From Synoicihabitans lomoniglobus (GTDB taxonomy: Bacteria > Verrucomicrobiota > Verrucomicrobiia > Opitutales > Opitutaceae): 64,000 bases of DNA. Positions within the stretch are counted from its first letter, which is position 1. Every line of letters starts with the position of its first letter. The notes under the pieces are model-generated. The model saw nothing but the letters and a program-made list of their open reading frames with translations, ran no database searches and was not told where the DNA came from. The stretch lies in contig NZ_CP119075.1 of assembly GCF_029023725.1 (NCBI RefSeq), positions 119,501 through 183,500 of the forward strand, written 5' to 3'. Of the stretch, positions 52,613 to 60,391 are shown piece after piece. Made by a program: the position numbers and the translations under genes.

Positions 52613-53509
52613 ATGACGCCTCCCGCCCAACGCCAGACCATTTCCCTCAACCTCATCGATATTTACGGGGGCACCCAGACCCGCGTCGCCACCAGCGACG
52701 ACGCGATTGAGAGCTACGCCGAGGAGATGGCGCAAGGCGCGGAGTTTCCCGCCATCACGCTCTACTACGACGGTTCCAAATACTGGCTGGCCGACGGGTT
52801 TCACCGGTTGCTCGCGATCAAGCGCAACGGCGGCACCTCCATCGAAGCCGATGTGCAACCCGGCAGCCGCAGCGACGCGCTCAAGCATGCCCTGGGCGCC
52901 AACGCCACCAACGGCCTCTACCGCACCAACGCCGACAAGCGCAACGTGGCCGATATCGCGCTGCGCGAATGGCCCGATCTCTCCAACGCCTACCTCGCCG
53001 ACGTCTGCAAAGTGTCCGGCGAACTCGTGCGCAAAGTCCGGACCGAACTCACCAAGAGCGGTCAGATCGAAAAAGCCGAACGCGTCACGGGACGCGACGG
53101 CAAGGACTATCCGGCGGCCATCGACCGCCAGGCGCGGGGCAAATCTGAAAAATCCTCCAGCGAAGACAAAGTCGGCGAGCGTGACGAAGAGCTCGGCGGC
53201 AAATCGGCGGCGGGTGGCGCCGGCGGCGGATTCACCAAAGGCAAGGGCGATCCCGGCGCGACCGGCGGTTCGACCAACGAACTCGAAATCGAAGCGCGGT
53301 CCATGATCCGTAAAGGCGAGATGAATCCCTTTGAATTGCCCAAACTCATGAGTGCGACGGCGCACGATTACGCGGCCACGGTCATCACGTTGCTCGATGG
53401 CATGAAGCCCGAAATCAAAGACCGCACCGACGGCCTCATGCGCCTGCGCCGCTGGATCGACAAAGCCCTCGCCGGCGAAACCGCGCCGGGAACGGGCGAC
53501 GACGTTTGA
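52613..53509 (+). CDS. ParB-like N-domain protein, not a partition gene
   Basis: Start at ATG 52613 (MTPPAQRQTISLNLIDIYGG), 298 residues. Residues 8-75 resemble the ParB/sulfiredoxin fold: ISLNLIDIYGGTQTRVATSD, then YAEEMAQGAEFPAITLYYDG and KYWLADGFHRLLAIKRNGGT. An HTH-like region follows (WPDLSNAYLADVCKVSGELV), then a Gly/Ser/Lys-rich linker and a helical end (IRKGEMNPFELPKLMSATAH, MRLRRWIDKALA). The GERR arginine patch of true ParB is replaced by GFHR, and no parA gene is near, so plasmid or chromosome partition is unlikely. It could be a DNA-binding or nucleotide-dependent protein of unknown role. Confidence 0.7.
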   Translation: MTPPAQRQTISLNLIDIYGGTQTRVATSDDAIESYAEEMAQGAEFPAITLYYDGSKYWLADGFHRLLAIKRNGGTSIEADVQPGSRSDALKHALGANATNGLYRTNADKRNVADIALREWPDLSNAYLADVCKVSGELVRKVRTELTKSGQIEKAERVTGRDGKDYPAAIDRQARGKSEKSSSEDKVGERDEELGGKSAAGGAGGGFTKGKGDPGATGGSTNELEIEARSMIRKGEMNPFELPKLMSATAHDYAATVITLLDGMKPEIKDRTDGLMRLRRWIDKALAGETAPGTGDDV

Positions 53510-53560
53510 GGGAGCGCCGTTTTCCCGAGGCAGCCCCGTCATCGCGTGCCGGGTGAAACT

Positions 53561-53630
53561 GTTGGGCGTAAAGCCCAACCCACATTCGGAAGCCGATCCG
53601 CGTCCCGCGTGAGTCGGGCTTTACGCCCGA
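53561..53630. repeat. Two hairpins with complementary GTAAA/TTTAC loops
   Basis: GTTGGGC-GTAAA-GCCCAAC lies at 53561-53579 and TCGGGC-TTTAC-GCCCGA at 53614-53630. The second is an inverted relative of the first: the loop and inner stem are the same, the outer stem pairs changed together. They follow the ParB-like gene and could also help to terminate it, although no T tract follows. Confidence 0.5.
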
Positions 53631-53666
53631 TCACATCTGGATGATGCGAGACGGGCCCTGTGCTAA

Positions 53667-54086
53667 ACGCCGAGCGCGCCTCCGGTGAGGGAACGCGTCT
53701 CGAATCCAGGTTAGCTGAAACGGCGGTTTCGGCGAAACCGCCCTACCTTGGTAGCATTGCCTCATCGACCGGCGGTGCTGATGGAGAGGTAGGGCGTGCT
53801 CGCCGAGCGCGCCTCGGTTGAGGGAACGCGTCTCGAATCCAGATTAGCTGAAACGGCGGTTTGCTTCGCCATCTCCGTTCTTCGATGAAGCACGCCGTCG
53901 GCGAAACCGCCCTACCTTGGTAGCATTGCCTCACCGACCTGGCGATCCAGTTGGAGAGGTAGGGCGTGCTCGCCGAGCGCGCCTCCGGTGAGGGAACGCG
54001 TCTCGAATCCAGATTGGCTGAAACGGCGGTTTGCTTCGCCATCTCCGTTCTTCGATGAAGCACGAGGTCGGCGAAACCACCCGACC
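53667..54086. repeat. Tandem array of composite REP units (about three copies)
   Basis: Each unit has a type B hairpin (full copies at 53789-53813 and 53959-53983, partial at 53667-53680), a spacer containing GAGGGAACGCGTCTCGAATC, and a reversed type A hairpin (53722-53746, 53855-53915, about 54025-54086). The spacing between units is 133 bases, then 170. The difference is a 36-base insertion in the loop of the second and third type A copies, which can itself form GCTTC/GAAGC. The last copy is degenerate. The whole 703-base gap from the ParB-like gene to the cyclase gene holds no credible gene. Confidence 0.75.
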
Positions 54087-54212
54087 TTCGGGCGTGCGGC
54101 GGGCTAATTTTCAGAAACATTCATTTTGCGCCGACGGATGAGGGGCGGGAGGGTGGGTGAACCCCGGCGCGACGTTTAAATTTCTCCCGTTGTGACCCTG
54201 CTTTTCCGCCCC

Positions 54213-54860
54213 ATGAAGCTCATCGATTTGTCCCATCCTCTTGAGCACGGTCAGCTCAATTTCCCTTACGATCCGAAGATCAGCGTGTTGGTGCACAACA
54301 CCGTGTCGTCGATCGGCTACAACATGTCGCAGGTCAGTTTGGCCAGCCATCAGGGCACGCACCTCGACGCGCCGTTTCACTTCTACGACGATGGTAAGAC
54401 GATCGATCAGATGCGGCTCGATCAGTTCTACGGCGAGGCGCACCTCGTCGATCTCGCACCCGGCGAGGCCCTCGCCCCCGGCACGCCGCTGACCGTCGAA
54501 ATGTTTGAACCCCACGCGGCCAAATTCACGCCCGGCGCCAAGATCATTTATCGCACGGGGTGGGATCGTCAGTTCGGCACTCCGGCATACTTTTCCGACT
54601 TCCCCACCTTGACCCTCGAGGCCGCCCGCTGGATCGCGGCGAAGGAGATCGGTCTCATCGGAATGGATACACCGACCCCCAGCACCGACTGGAAGGAGTG
54701 CCACCTCATCCTGCTGGCGCCGGGCGTCGAACTCGTGATCGTGGAGGGACTCACCCGGCTCGAAAAACTGCCCGATTCGTTCACGTTCATGGGCTTTCCC
54801 CTCAATCTCAAAGGTCGTGACGGCGCGCCCATTCGGGCGGTTGCTGGCGTTGCAGAATAG
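54213..54860 (+). CDS. Cyclase-family (kynurenine-formamidase-like) metal hydrolase
   Basis: Start at ATG 54213 (MKLIDLSHPLEHGQLNFPYD), 215 residues, the usual size. The family metal site is seen as H46-x3-H50-x-D52 in SHQGTHLDAPFHFY, and ISLSHP-type opening LIDLSHPLE is typical. The family includes kynurenine formamidase and other Zn/Mn amidohydrolases or lactone/ring-opening enzymes with diverse substrates. No tryptophan-degradation genes are near, so that role is not supported. It is the first gene of a tight plus-strand operon (4 bases to the next gene) with two SDRs, a PhyH dioxygenase and a secreted propeller. Confidence 0.85.
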   Translation: MKLIDLSHPLEHGQLNFPYDPKISVLVHNTVSSIGYNMSQVSLASHQGTHLDAPFHFYDDGKTIDQMRLDQFYGEAHLVDLAPGEALAPGTPLTVEMFEPHAAKFTPGAKIIYRTGWDRQFGTPAYFSDFPTLTLEAARWIAAKEIGLIGMDTPTPSTDWKECHLILLAPGVELVIVEGLTRLEKLPDSFTFMGFPLNLKGRDGAPIRAVAGVAE

Positions 54861-54864
54861 TCGT

Positions 54865-55704
54865 ATGAAACCGCCATCTGCCCCCACTTTTGCCAACCTC
54901 CACCGTTTTGACGGCAAAGTCATTCTGGTCACTGGCGGGGCCAACGGCATCGGCCGCGCCATCGTCGATGAACTCTGCCGCGAAGGTGCGACGGTGGGAT
55001 TCGCCGACATCGATCCGGCGGCCGAAAACGTAGCCAATGAGCTGCGCGAAGCCGGTCATCGCGTGCGGGCGTGGGTGGGGAATCTGGCTGATGAATCCTT
55101 TGTCCAATCCTTCGTGACCGAGGCCGCCGCTCACTTTGGTCGCCTCGACGGTTTGGTGAACAACGCGTTCTCTTTCACGGCCAAGGCCGGTGATGCGACG
55201 ACCGAGGATTGGGAGCGCTCGTTCTTTGTCGGCCCGGTGGCTTATGGCCGGCTCACGGCCGCCGCTGTGCCGCACATGAAATCCAGTGGTGGGGGCGCGG
55301 TGGTGAATGTTTCCAGTATCTCGGCATTCGTCGCGCAGCCGCGGCGCTGGACCTACAATGCAGCCAAGGGGGCCGTGAACACATTGACCAAGTGCATGGC
55401 ACTCGACTACGCGCCTGACGGCATTCGTGTGAACAGTGTGAGCCCGGGCTGGATCTGGACGCGCGAGGTGCTCAACGCGGCAGCTCTCGACGGCGGTGGT
55501 CCAGCCAAATGGGACACCATCTGGGGCGAGTATCACATGCTGGGGCGGTGCGGCCACCCGATCGAGATCGCGCGTCCCGTGCTGTTCCTGCTCAGCGCCG
55601 ACGCCAGCTTCATCACCGGCACCGATCTGCCGGTCGACGGCGGCTACCAAAGCATGGGACCGGAGGGCCTCGGCAAGACCACGGTAATCGCCGGATCAGA
55701 GTAA
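54865..55704 (+). CDS. SDR-family oxidoreductase 1
   Basis: Start at ATG 54865 (MKPPSAPTFANLHRFDGKVI), four bases after the cyclase stop; 279 residues. Classical SDR features: cofactor loop TGGANGIGRA, FADID for cofactor choice, NNAF replacing the usual NNAG, catalytic S in VNVSSISAF, and Y164-x3-K168 in TYNAAKGAVN. The C terminus has SVSPGWIWT and TGTDLPVDGGYQSMG. It should oxidise or reduce a hydroxyl/keto group with NAD(P). NNAF and the tail are small departures. Substrate unknown; in this operon an uronate- or inositol-like sugar acid is one possibility. Confidence 0.88.
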   Translation: MKPPSAPTFANLHRFDGKVILVTGGANGIGRAIVDELCREGATVGFADIDPAAENVANELREAGHRVRAWVGNLADESFVQSFVTEAAAHFGRLDGLVNNAFSFTAKAGDATTEDWERSFFVGPVAYGRLTAAAVPHMKSSGGGAVVNVSSISAFVAQPRRWTYNAAKGAVNTLTKCMALDYAPDGIRVNSVSPGWIWTREVLNAAALDGGGPAKWDTIWGEYHMLGRCGHPIEIARPVLFLLSADASFITGTDLPVDGGYQSMGPEGLGKTTVIAGSE

Positions 55705-55721
55705 TTATTTTTTAACTACGC

Positions 55722-56477
55722 ATGACCGCCTCTGTTCCTGAACTTGCCGATCAAACTGCCTTCATCACCGGCGGGGCCAACGGAATCGGCTTCGCCGCGG
55801 CGCAACACCTTACAACCCTCGGTGTCACCGTAGCCGTCGTCGACGTGCAAGCGGACGCCGCGGAACGTGCCGCCGCCGCGCTGGGTGAGCATGCGTTTGC
55901 GGTCCCGGCCGATGTCACGGATCTGGCCAGCGTGGAAGCGGCCGTCGCAACGATCACCGCGCGCTCCCGGGGCGTGGATATTCTTATCAACTGCGCCGGC
56001 ATCACCGGCCGCACCGGCATAAAGAGCCACGAAGTCGAACCGGCTGATTTCGAGCGCGTCTGGCGGATCAATACGCTCGGCAGTTTTCACACGGCGCGGG
56101 CCGTGTTGCCCGGCATGCTCGCACGTGGCTACGGGCGGATTCTGCACGTGGCCTCGATCGCGGGCAAAGATGGCAACGCCGGCATGCTTGCTTACTCCGC
56201 CTCGAAAGCTGCGGTGATCGGCATGGCCAAGGTGCAGGGCAAGGAATACGCCGGCACCGGGGTGACGATCAACGCCCTCGCGCCGGCGGTGGTGCGCACG
56301 CAGATGGTCGCCGCCATGCCGCCGGAACAGGTCAAATACATGACCGACAAGATCCCGATGGCGCGCTGTGGCGAACTCGATGAAATCGCCGCGCTCATGG
56401 GGTTCATCGTTTCGCCGGCGTCGAGTTTCACGACCGGCTTCACCTGGGACTTCAGCGGCGGTCGCGCCGTGTATTGA
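55722..56477 (+). CDS. SDR-family oxidoreductase 2
   Basis: 251 residues, 17 bases after SDR 1. Motifs: TGGANGIGFA cofactor loop, VVDVQ after strand 2, NCAGITGRTG, catalytic S in HVASIAGKDG, Y158-x3-K162 in AYSASKAAVI, and PAVVRTQM in the C-terminal part with FTTGFTWDFSGG replacing the more common TGQ..VDGG. Related to SDR 1 only at the fold level. NAD(P)-dependent oxidation or reduction of a hydroxyl/keto substrate. Two SDRs side by side suggest successive redox steps on one compound, an inference from order alone. Confidence 0.88.
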   Translation: MTASVPELADQTAFITGGANGIGFAAAQHLTTLGVTVAVVDVQADAAERAAAALGEHAFAVPADVTDLASVEAAVATITARSRGVDILINCAGITGRTGIKSHEVEPADFERVWRINTLGSFHTARAVLPGMLARGYGRILHVASIAGKDGNAGMLAYSASKAAVIGMAKVQGKEYAGTGVTINALAPAVVRTQMVAAMPPEQVKYMTDKIPMARCGELDEIAALMGFIVSPASSFTTGFTWDFSGGRAVY

Positions 56478-56512
56478 TAATTTAGCGACAACTCGATTTC
56501 CGTGCGTTTGCC

Positions 56513-57334
56513 ATGACCGACTCATCTTCCGAATTTCCCGTGCCCGACTATGCGGCGACATCATCGCTGCCGCCGACCCACCTGCTGACCGCCGAACAAG
56601 TTACGTTCTTTCACGAACACGGTTACGCGTCCGTTGATGCCGTGATGCCAACCGACGAAATCGAAATCGTCCGAGAAATCTACGACCACTTGTTCGTCGA
56701 CGACACGGGGCGGCAACAGGATCTGGGCGGAACTCAGCGCGTCGGCGAGAAGGCTGCGCTGCCCCAAATTTTGCAGCCTTCAAAATTCGCGCCTGCGCTG
56801 TTGCGGACGCAACTCGTCGCCAACCTGAAGGCGATGATGAAGCAGTTGCAGGGTGAAACCACCGTCATGGTCGGGGATCATGCGATCAACAAACCGCCGC
56901 ATAATCAGGCCGCCACGCCGTGGCATCAGGATGAAGCATATTGGAATCCGGCGCGGGAGTATCGCAGCCTCAGTGCGTGGGTCGCATTGCAACCGGCGAC
57001 ACTGGTGAACGGTTGCATGAATTTTGTGCCGGGGTCGCACCGCCTGGAGGTCATTCCGCATCGACCGATCGGCGACAACCCGCTGACGCCCGGACTTGAA
57101 GTGGTGCCGGGAACCTACGACTTCAGCGCTGCGGTCGCATGCGAACTCCCGGCGGGCGGCGCGACCTTCCACGACGGCCGCACGCTGCATTACACCGCGC
57201 CGAACAATTCGGACGATTTTCGCCGCGCCTACATTGCCATGGGCTCGGCCTATGAGCGTCCGCGGGAGGAACCGCGGCGATTCCCCTGGCAAGAGCGCCA
57301 GCGGGCGGCGCGCGCGACGGCGGCGCAAACCTGA
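56513..57334 (+). CDS. Phytanoyl-CoA dioxygenase (PhyH)-family oxygenase
   Basis: 273 residues. The 2-His-1-Asp iron site is visible: H138-x-D140 in PWHQDEAYW and the distal H226 in DGRTLHYTAPN, followed by RRAYIAMG with the arginine expected to hold 2-oxoglutarate. GCMNFVPGSHRLEVIPH is the conserved block between them. Members are Fe(II)/2-oxoglutarate hydroxylases with diverse substrates, from phytanoyl-CoA to secondary metabolites and sugars. It follows SDR 2 by 35 bases and precedes the propeller gene by 8. Substrate unknown. Confidence 0.9.
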   Translation: MTDSSSEFPVPDYAATSSLPPTHLLTAEQVTFFHEHGYASVDAVMPTDEIEIVREIYDHLFVDDTGRQQDLGGTQRVGEKAALPQILQPSKFAPALLRTQLVANLKAMMKQLQGETTVMVGDHAINKPPHNQAATPWHQDEAYWNPAREYRSLSAWVALQPATLVNGCMNFVPGSHRLEVIPHRPIGDNPLTPGLEVVPGTYDFSAAVACELPAGGATFHDGRTLHYTAPNNSDDFRRAYIAMGSAYERPREEPRRFPWQERQRAARATAAQT

Positions 57335-57342
57335 TCAATTTT

Positions 57343-59367
57343 ATGATATCAATTGTCTCAATACGTCGCCTCGGAAAACTGCTCGGACTGGGCCTGCTCC
57401 TGACGGGACCGGTCCTTCATGCCGCATCGTCGGCCCCGCGAGAACTGGGCGTCCCGGTTAAAGGCGTGAGTTGGACACGGGTTCATGCGGGCGCGACTGC
57501 CGACGGTGAGCCGTCGATCCTGCTCACGATGAGCCAAAACAACGGCGGGTTTTTCGTGGCCGAGGTCGATCCGGTGACCGGGCATTGCCGTCAGTTTTCC
57601 CCGGTTGATCGCAAAAACTCGACCTTCTCCACAGCATCGTTTCGCAGCCTGCGCACGGGTATCCTCTACATCGGCTCGGCGTGGGATGCACATCTGCACC
57701 GCTTTGATCCGGCGCACCCGGAGCGCGGGATTGAAGACCTCGGTAAGATCGACGACGCGGCGACCTTTCCCACGGGCATCACGGAAAGTCCCGATGGCTC
57801 GCTGTGGATCGGCACGTATCCCGAGGCGCGGTTGATCCGTTATCAACCGGATACCGGTGAGTTCACGCAGTTCGGGCCCATGCATGAGGACGAGAATTAT
57901 TTGTATCCATTGGCCGGAGACGACGGATCGGTGGCGGCGCTGGTGCGGGTGATCCGACCCCACATCGTGGTGGTGGACCCGATCACGGGCGAGCATCGCG
58001 AAGTCGGACCGGCGATCACCGACACGACGGACGAGAGCCAATTCATTAAGTTTTTCACCGGCGTGGACCGGCGGTTGTATCTGTCGACGCATGGCGGGGA
58101 TTTTCGGGTCAATGGCATGATGCTGGAGCCGGCGCCGGTTCTGCCAGCACCGTTGGCGGGGATTCATGCGGCGGGCGAGCACCGCTATCAGGCACCGGTT
58201 ACGATGCCGGGCGGGTGGCAGGCGCATTTTGTTGATGAGAAGTTTGGGGCGCCGCGGGACCTGTTGCTCACCAATGTCGACCCGACGGTCGCCAGTCGGC
58301 GGTTGCAGTTGGATTGGAAGGGCAACGGCTCCAACGTGCACGTTATCGAGGAAGGACCGGACGGTATGCTCTACGGCTCCAGTTATCTGCCCAACCGGCT
58401 TTACCGGGCGGCGACGGACGGGACGGTGGTCGAAGATCTGGGAGCGCACAGTCTGGCGGGTGGTCAGGCTTATTCCGCGGCGACGTTTGATGGAAAGGTC
58501 TACCTCGCTTCTTACCCGGGGAGTCGACTGTCGGTTTACGACCCGAATCGTCCGCTGCGGTTTGGCACGGAGCCGTCCGACAATCCGCGCGATCTGGGCC
58601 GTTTGGATCACATCGGCTATCGGCCCAACGCCATGATCGCCACGCCGCGCGGGAAGCTGTGGATGGCGTCGGGGCCGGCCTACGGATTGGTGGGCGGGAC
58701 GTTGGCGTGGTATGAGCCGGGGACCGGAGCATCGGAATCACACCGTAGTATCGTGGAAGGGCTCTCGCCGGCGTCGTTGTTATGGTTGCCGGGGACGGAG
58801 CGACTGCTGGTCGGCATGAGCGTAGAGGTTGGGACGGGGGCCGATGTGGTGCGCACGGATGCGACATGGGCGCTGTGGGATCCGGAGAAAGACGAACTGG
58901 TGTGGGCGGACGATTTTGGCATCGAGGACATGGCCGATGTCGTGTCGCTGGCACCGGCGGGTAATGGACTTGTGTATGCGTTGATCGGACGAGGAGACCA
59001 CATCCTGACGGCCGGCGGAGAACCGATCGGAGTGCGTCTGGCGTTGATTGATCCGGCGGCGCGGAAGTTGATCGGCATCACCTGGTTGCCGAAAGATTTT
59101 GGACCGCTCGCGTGGCACGGCGCGGACGCGTTGCGCATCAGTGAGCGGGGTAATATTTACGGAGTGACGGCCAATTGCGTGTATCGCATCGCTCCTGGCA
59201 CAGTCGACGTCGAACGCGTCTGGCAGTTGGATGATCCGGTGCTGCGCGAAGGCGTGTGGCTGACGTCGCTCACCCCGAACGCCATCGACATCGTCGGTCC
59301 GATCATCGGCAACGAGTTGTTCTTCGCGACGGGCTGGAAGTTGCGCGCCATCACGCTGCCGGAGTGA
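57343..59367 (+). CDS. Secreted beta-propeller protein
   Basis: 674 residues with a signal peptide (about 6-28, GKLLGLGLLLTGPVLHAASS). Repeated blades are visible as FVAEVDPVTGHCRQFSPV, LIRYQPDTGEFTQFGPM, IVVVDPITGEHREVGPAI, LYRAATDGTVVEDLGA, LSVYDPNRPLRF and LAWYEPGTGASESHRS, the PQQ/streptogramin-lyase-like pattern of short beta sheets ending in GxxxxxG or DP. No enzymatic residues were recognised. It is the last gene of the cyclase-SDR operon. It may bind a substrate outside the inner membrane. It ends before a REP pair and the convergent TPR-like gene. Confidence 0.78.
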   Translation: MISIVSIRRLGKLLGLGLLLTGPVLHAASSAPRELGVPVKGVSWTRVHAGATADGEPSILLTMSQNNGGFFVAEVDPVTGHCRQFSPVDRKNSTFSTASFRSLRTGILYIGSAWDAHLHRFDPAHPERGIEDLGKIDDAATFPTGITESPDGSLWIGTYPEARLIRYQPDTGEFTQFGPMHEDENYLYPLAGDDGSVAALVRVIRPHIVVVDPITGEHREVGPAITDTTDESQFIKFFTGVDRRLYLSTHGGDFRVNGMMLEPAPVLPAPLAGIHAAGEHRYQAPVTMPGGWQAHFVDEKFGAPRDLLLTNVDPTVASRRLQLDWKGNGSNVHVIEEGPDGMLYGSSYLPNRLYRAATDGTVVEDLGAHSLAGGQAYSAATFDGKVYLASYPGSRLSVYDPNRPLRFGTEPSDNPRDLGRLDHIGYRPNAMIATPRGKLWMASGPAYGLVGGTLAWYEPGTGASESHRSIVEGLSPASLLWLPGTERLLVGMSVEVGTGADVVRTDATWALWDPEKDELVWADDFGIEDMADVVSLAPAGNGLVYALIGRGDHILTAGGEPIGVRLALIDPAARKLIGITWLPKDFGPLAWHGADALRISERGNIYGVTANCVYRIAPGTVDVERVWQLDDPVLREGVWLTSLTPNAIDIVGPIIGNELFFATGWKLRAITLPE

Positions 59368-59417
59368 GCGTTTCCACATCGTCCGCTCTGCCTCCCATCA
59401 CGTCATAGCTGATCGAG

Positions 59418-59507
59418 GTAGGGCGTGCTCGCCGAGTGCGCCGACACCGGTGGGCGTCGATGGAGTTCAGGCTAACTGAAGCGGCGGTTTCGGCGAAACC
59501 GCCCTAC
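59418..59507. repeat. REP pair: type B (+) then type A (-)
   Basis: Type B is at 59418-59442 (GTAGGGCGTGCTCGCCGAG then TGCGCC) and reversed type A at 59483-59507. They lie between the convergent ends of the propeller and TPR-like genes. The order and spacer match the units of the 53667 array. Confidence 0.75.
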
Positions 59508-59546
59508 CTCAGACGTGTTGGGGCCGGTTCGACGTCTTCCGATACG

Positions 59547-60287
59547 TTAGCGCATTTCGAATCGTTCGTCGCCAAGGGGGTAGTCGCGGCTTTCCAAAAT
59601 TTCATCTTCGCCGATCGCAATGTGATGATTGGGCGCTGGATAAATCGTGTCGTAGAAGACGAGTTCGGGGGAGAATTTATCGAGGCAGGCGAGGAACTTG
59701 GAGAGGTTTCTCTCAGCAATTTTGTCGTCCCCCATTCGTCGATAATACAATGCCTGCAACATCAATGCTTCGGGGAATTCGGGTCGCAGCTCCAGCGCGC
59801 GGTCGATCCGGTCCCGGGCAATCTGGTCGGCGTTGGGCTGATCGCGGAATGTTTTCATACTCACCGAGACAAACAGCGTGAGCGGGTCGTGGGGATTGAG
59901 GCGAACGGCCTCTTCCATCAGCGTGTTTCGGTCGACCTTGATGTAGGTGTCCATGCTGGTCTGGTAAGCGAACCACAACATCCGGGTGTAAATCGCGCTC
60001 AAAGCCGCGGCGGTTTCGCGGTCGGGTGCTTTGTCGACTTCGTGTTTCGCGATATACGCGAGGGTGGCACGATAGATGTCGGCGGCCTTTTTGAAGCGTT
60101 CGTTGCCGGTGACGCCGTGCCAAACCTCCCCACCTTTCCGCCGTTCCAGAACTCCCGCAAACTGTTCCTTGGCCGCGGCTCGACCGAGATGGCGGAGCGT
60201 TTCAGCGTGGTCGTTGGCATGGGCCAACGTGGCGAGGCACGCGACCATGCCGAGCGTTCGGATATATGGGATAAACGAAATCTGCAT
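59547..60287 (-). CDS. Secreted TPR-like protein of unknown function
   Basis: Start at ATG 60287 (MQISFIPYIRTLGMVACLAT), giving a signal peptide to about 24; the frame is open to 60320. The 246 residues are helical with TPR-like pairs: RFKKAADIYRATLAYIAKHE, RNTLMEEAVRLNPHDPLTLF, RDRIDRALELRPEFPEALML and YYRRMGDDKIAERNLSKFLA. No enzymatic motif is seen. It lies downstream of the heparinase genes on the same strand with a 104-base gap, so it may be part of their transcript. Function is unknown. Confidence 0.7.
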   Translation of the reverse strand: MQISFIPYIRTLGMVACLATLAHANDHAETLRHLGRAAAKEQFAGVLERRKGGEVWHGVTGNERFKKAADIYRATLAYIAKHEVDKAPDRETAAALSAIYTRMLWFAYQTSMDTYIKVDRNTLMEEAVRLNPHDPLTLFVSVSMKTFRDQPNADQIARDRIDRALELRPEFPEALMLQALYYRRMGDDKIAERNLSKFLACLDKFSPELVFYDTIYPAPNHHIAIGEDEILESRDYPLGDERFEMR

Positions 60288-60391
60288 CGGATCGAAACGG
60301 GGTGGTTTCCTTTGAAACACCGGAGCCCGATGGAGGCGAGGATGGATGTGGGGCCCGTGCGACAGCGTTCAGCGCGCGCGAGGGCACGCTG

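Noticed and set aside
53667..54086. CRISPR-like look of the tandem repeats
   Set aside because: Units are 133-170 bases with conserved, not variable, spacers and no cas gene; the units are composite REP hairpins.
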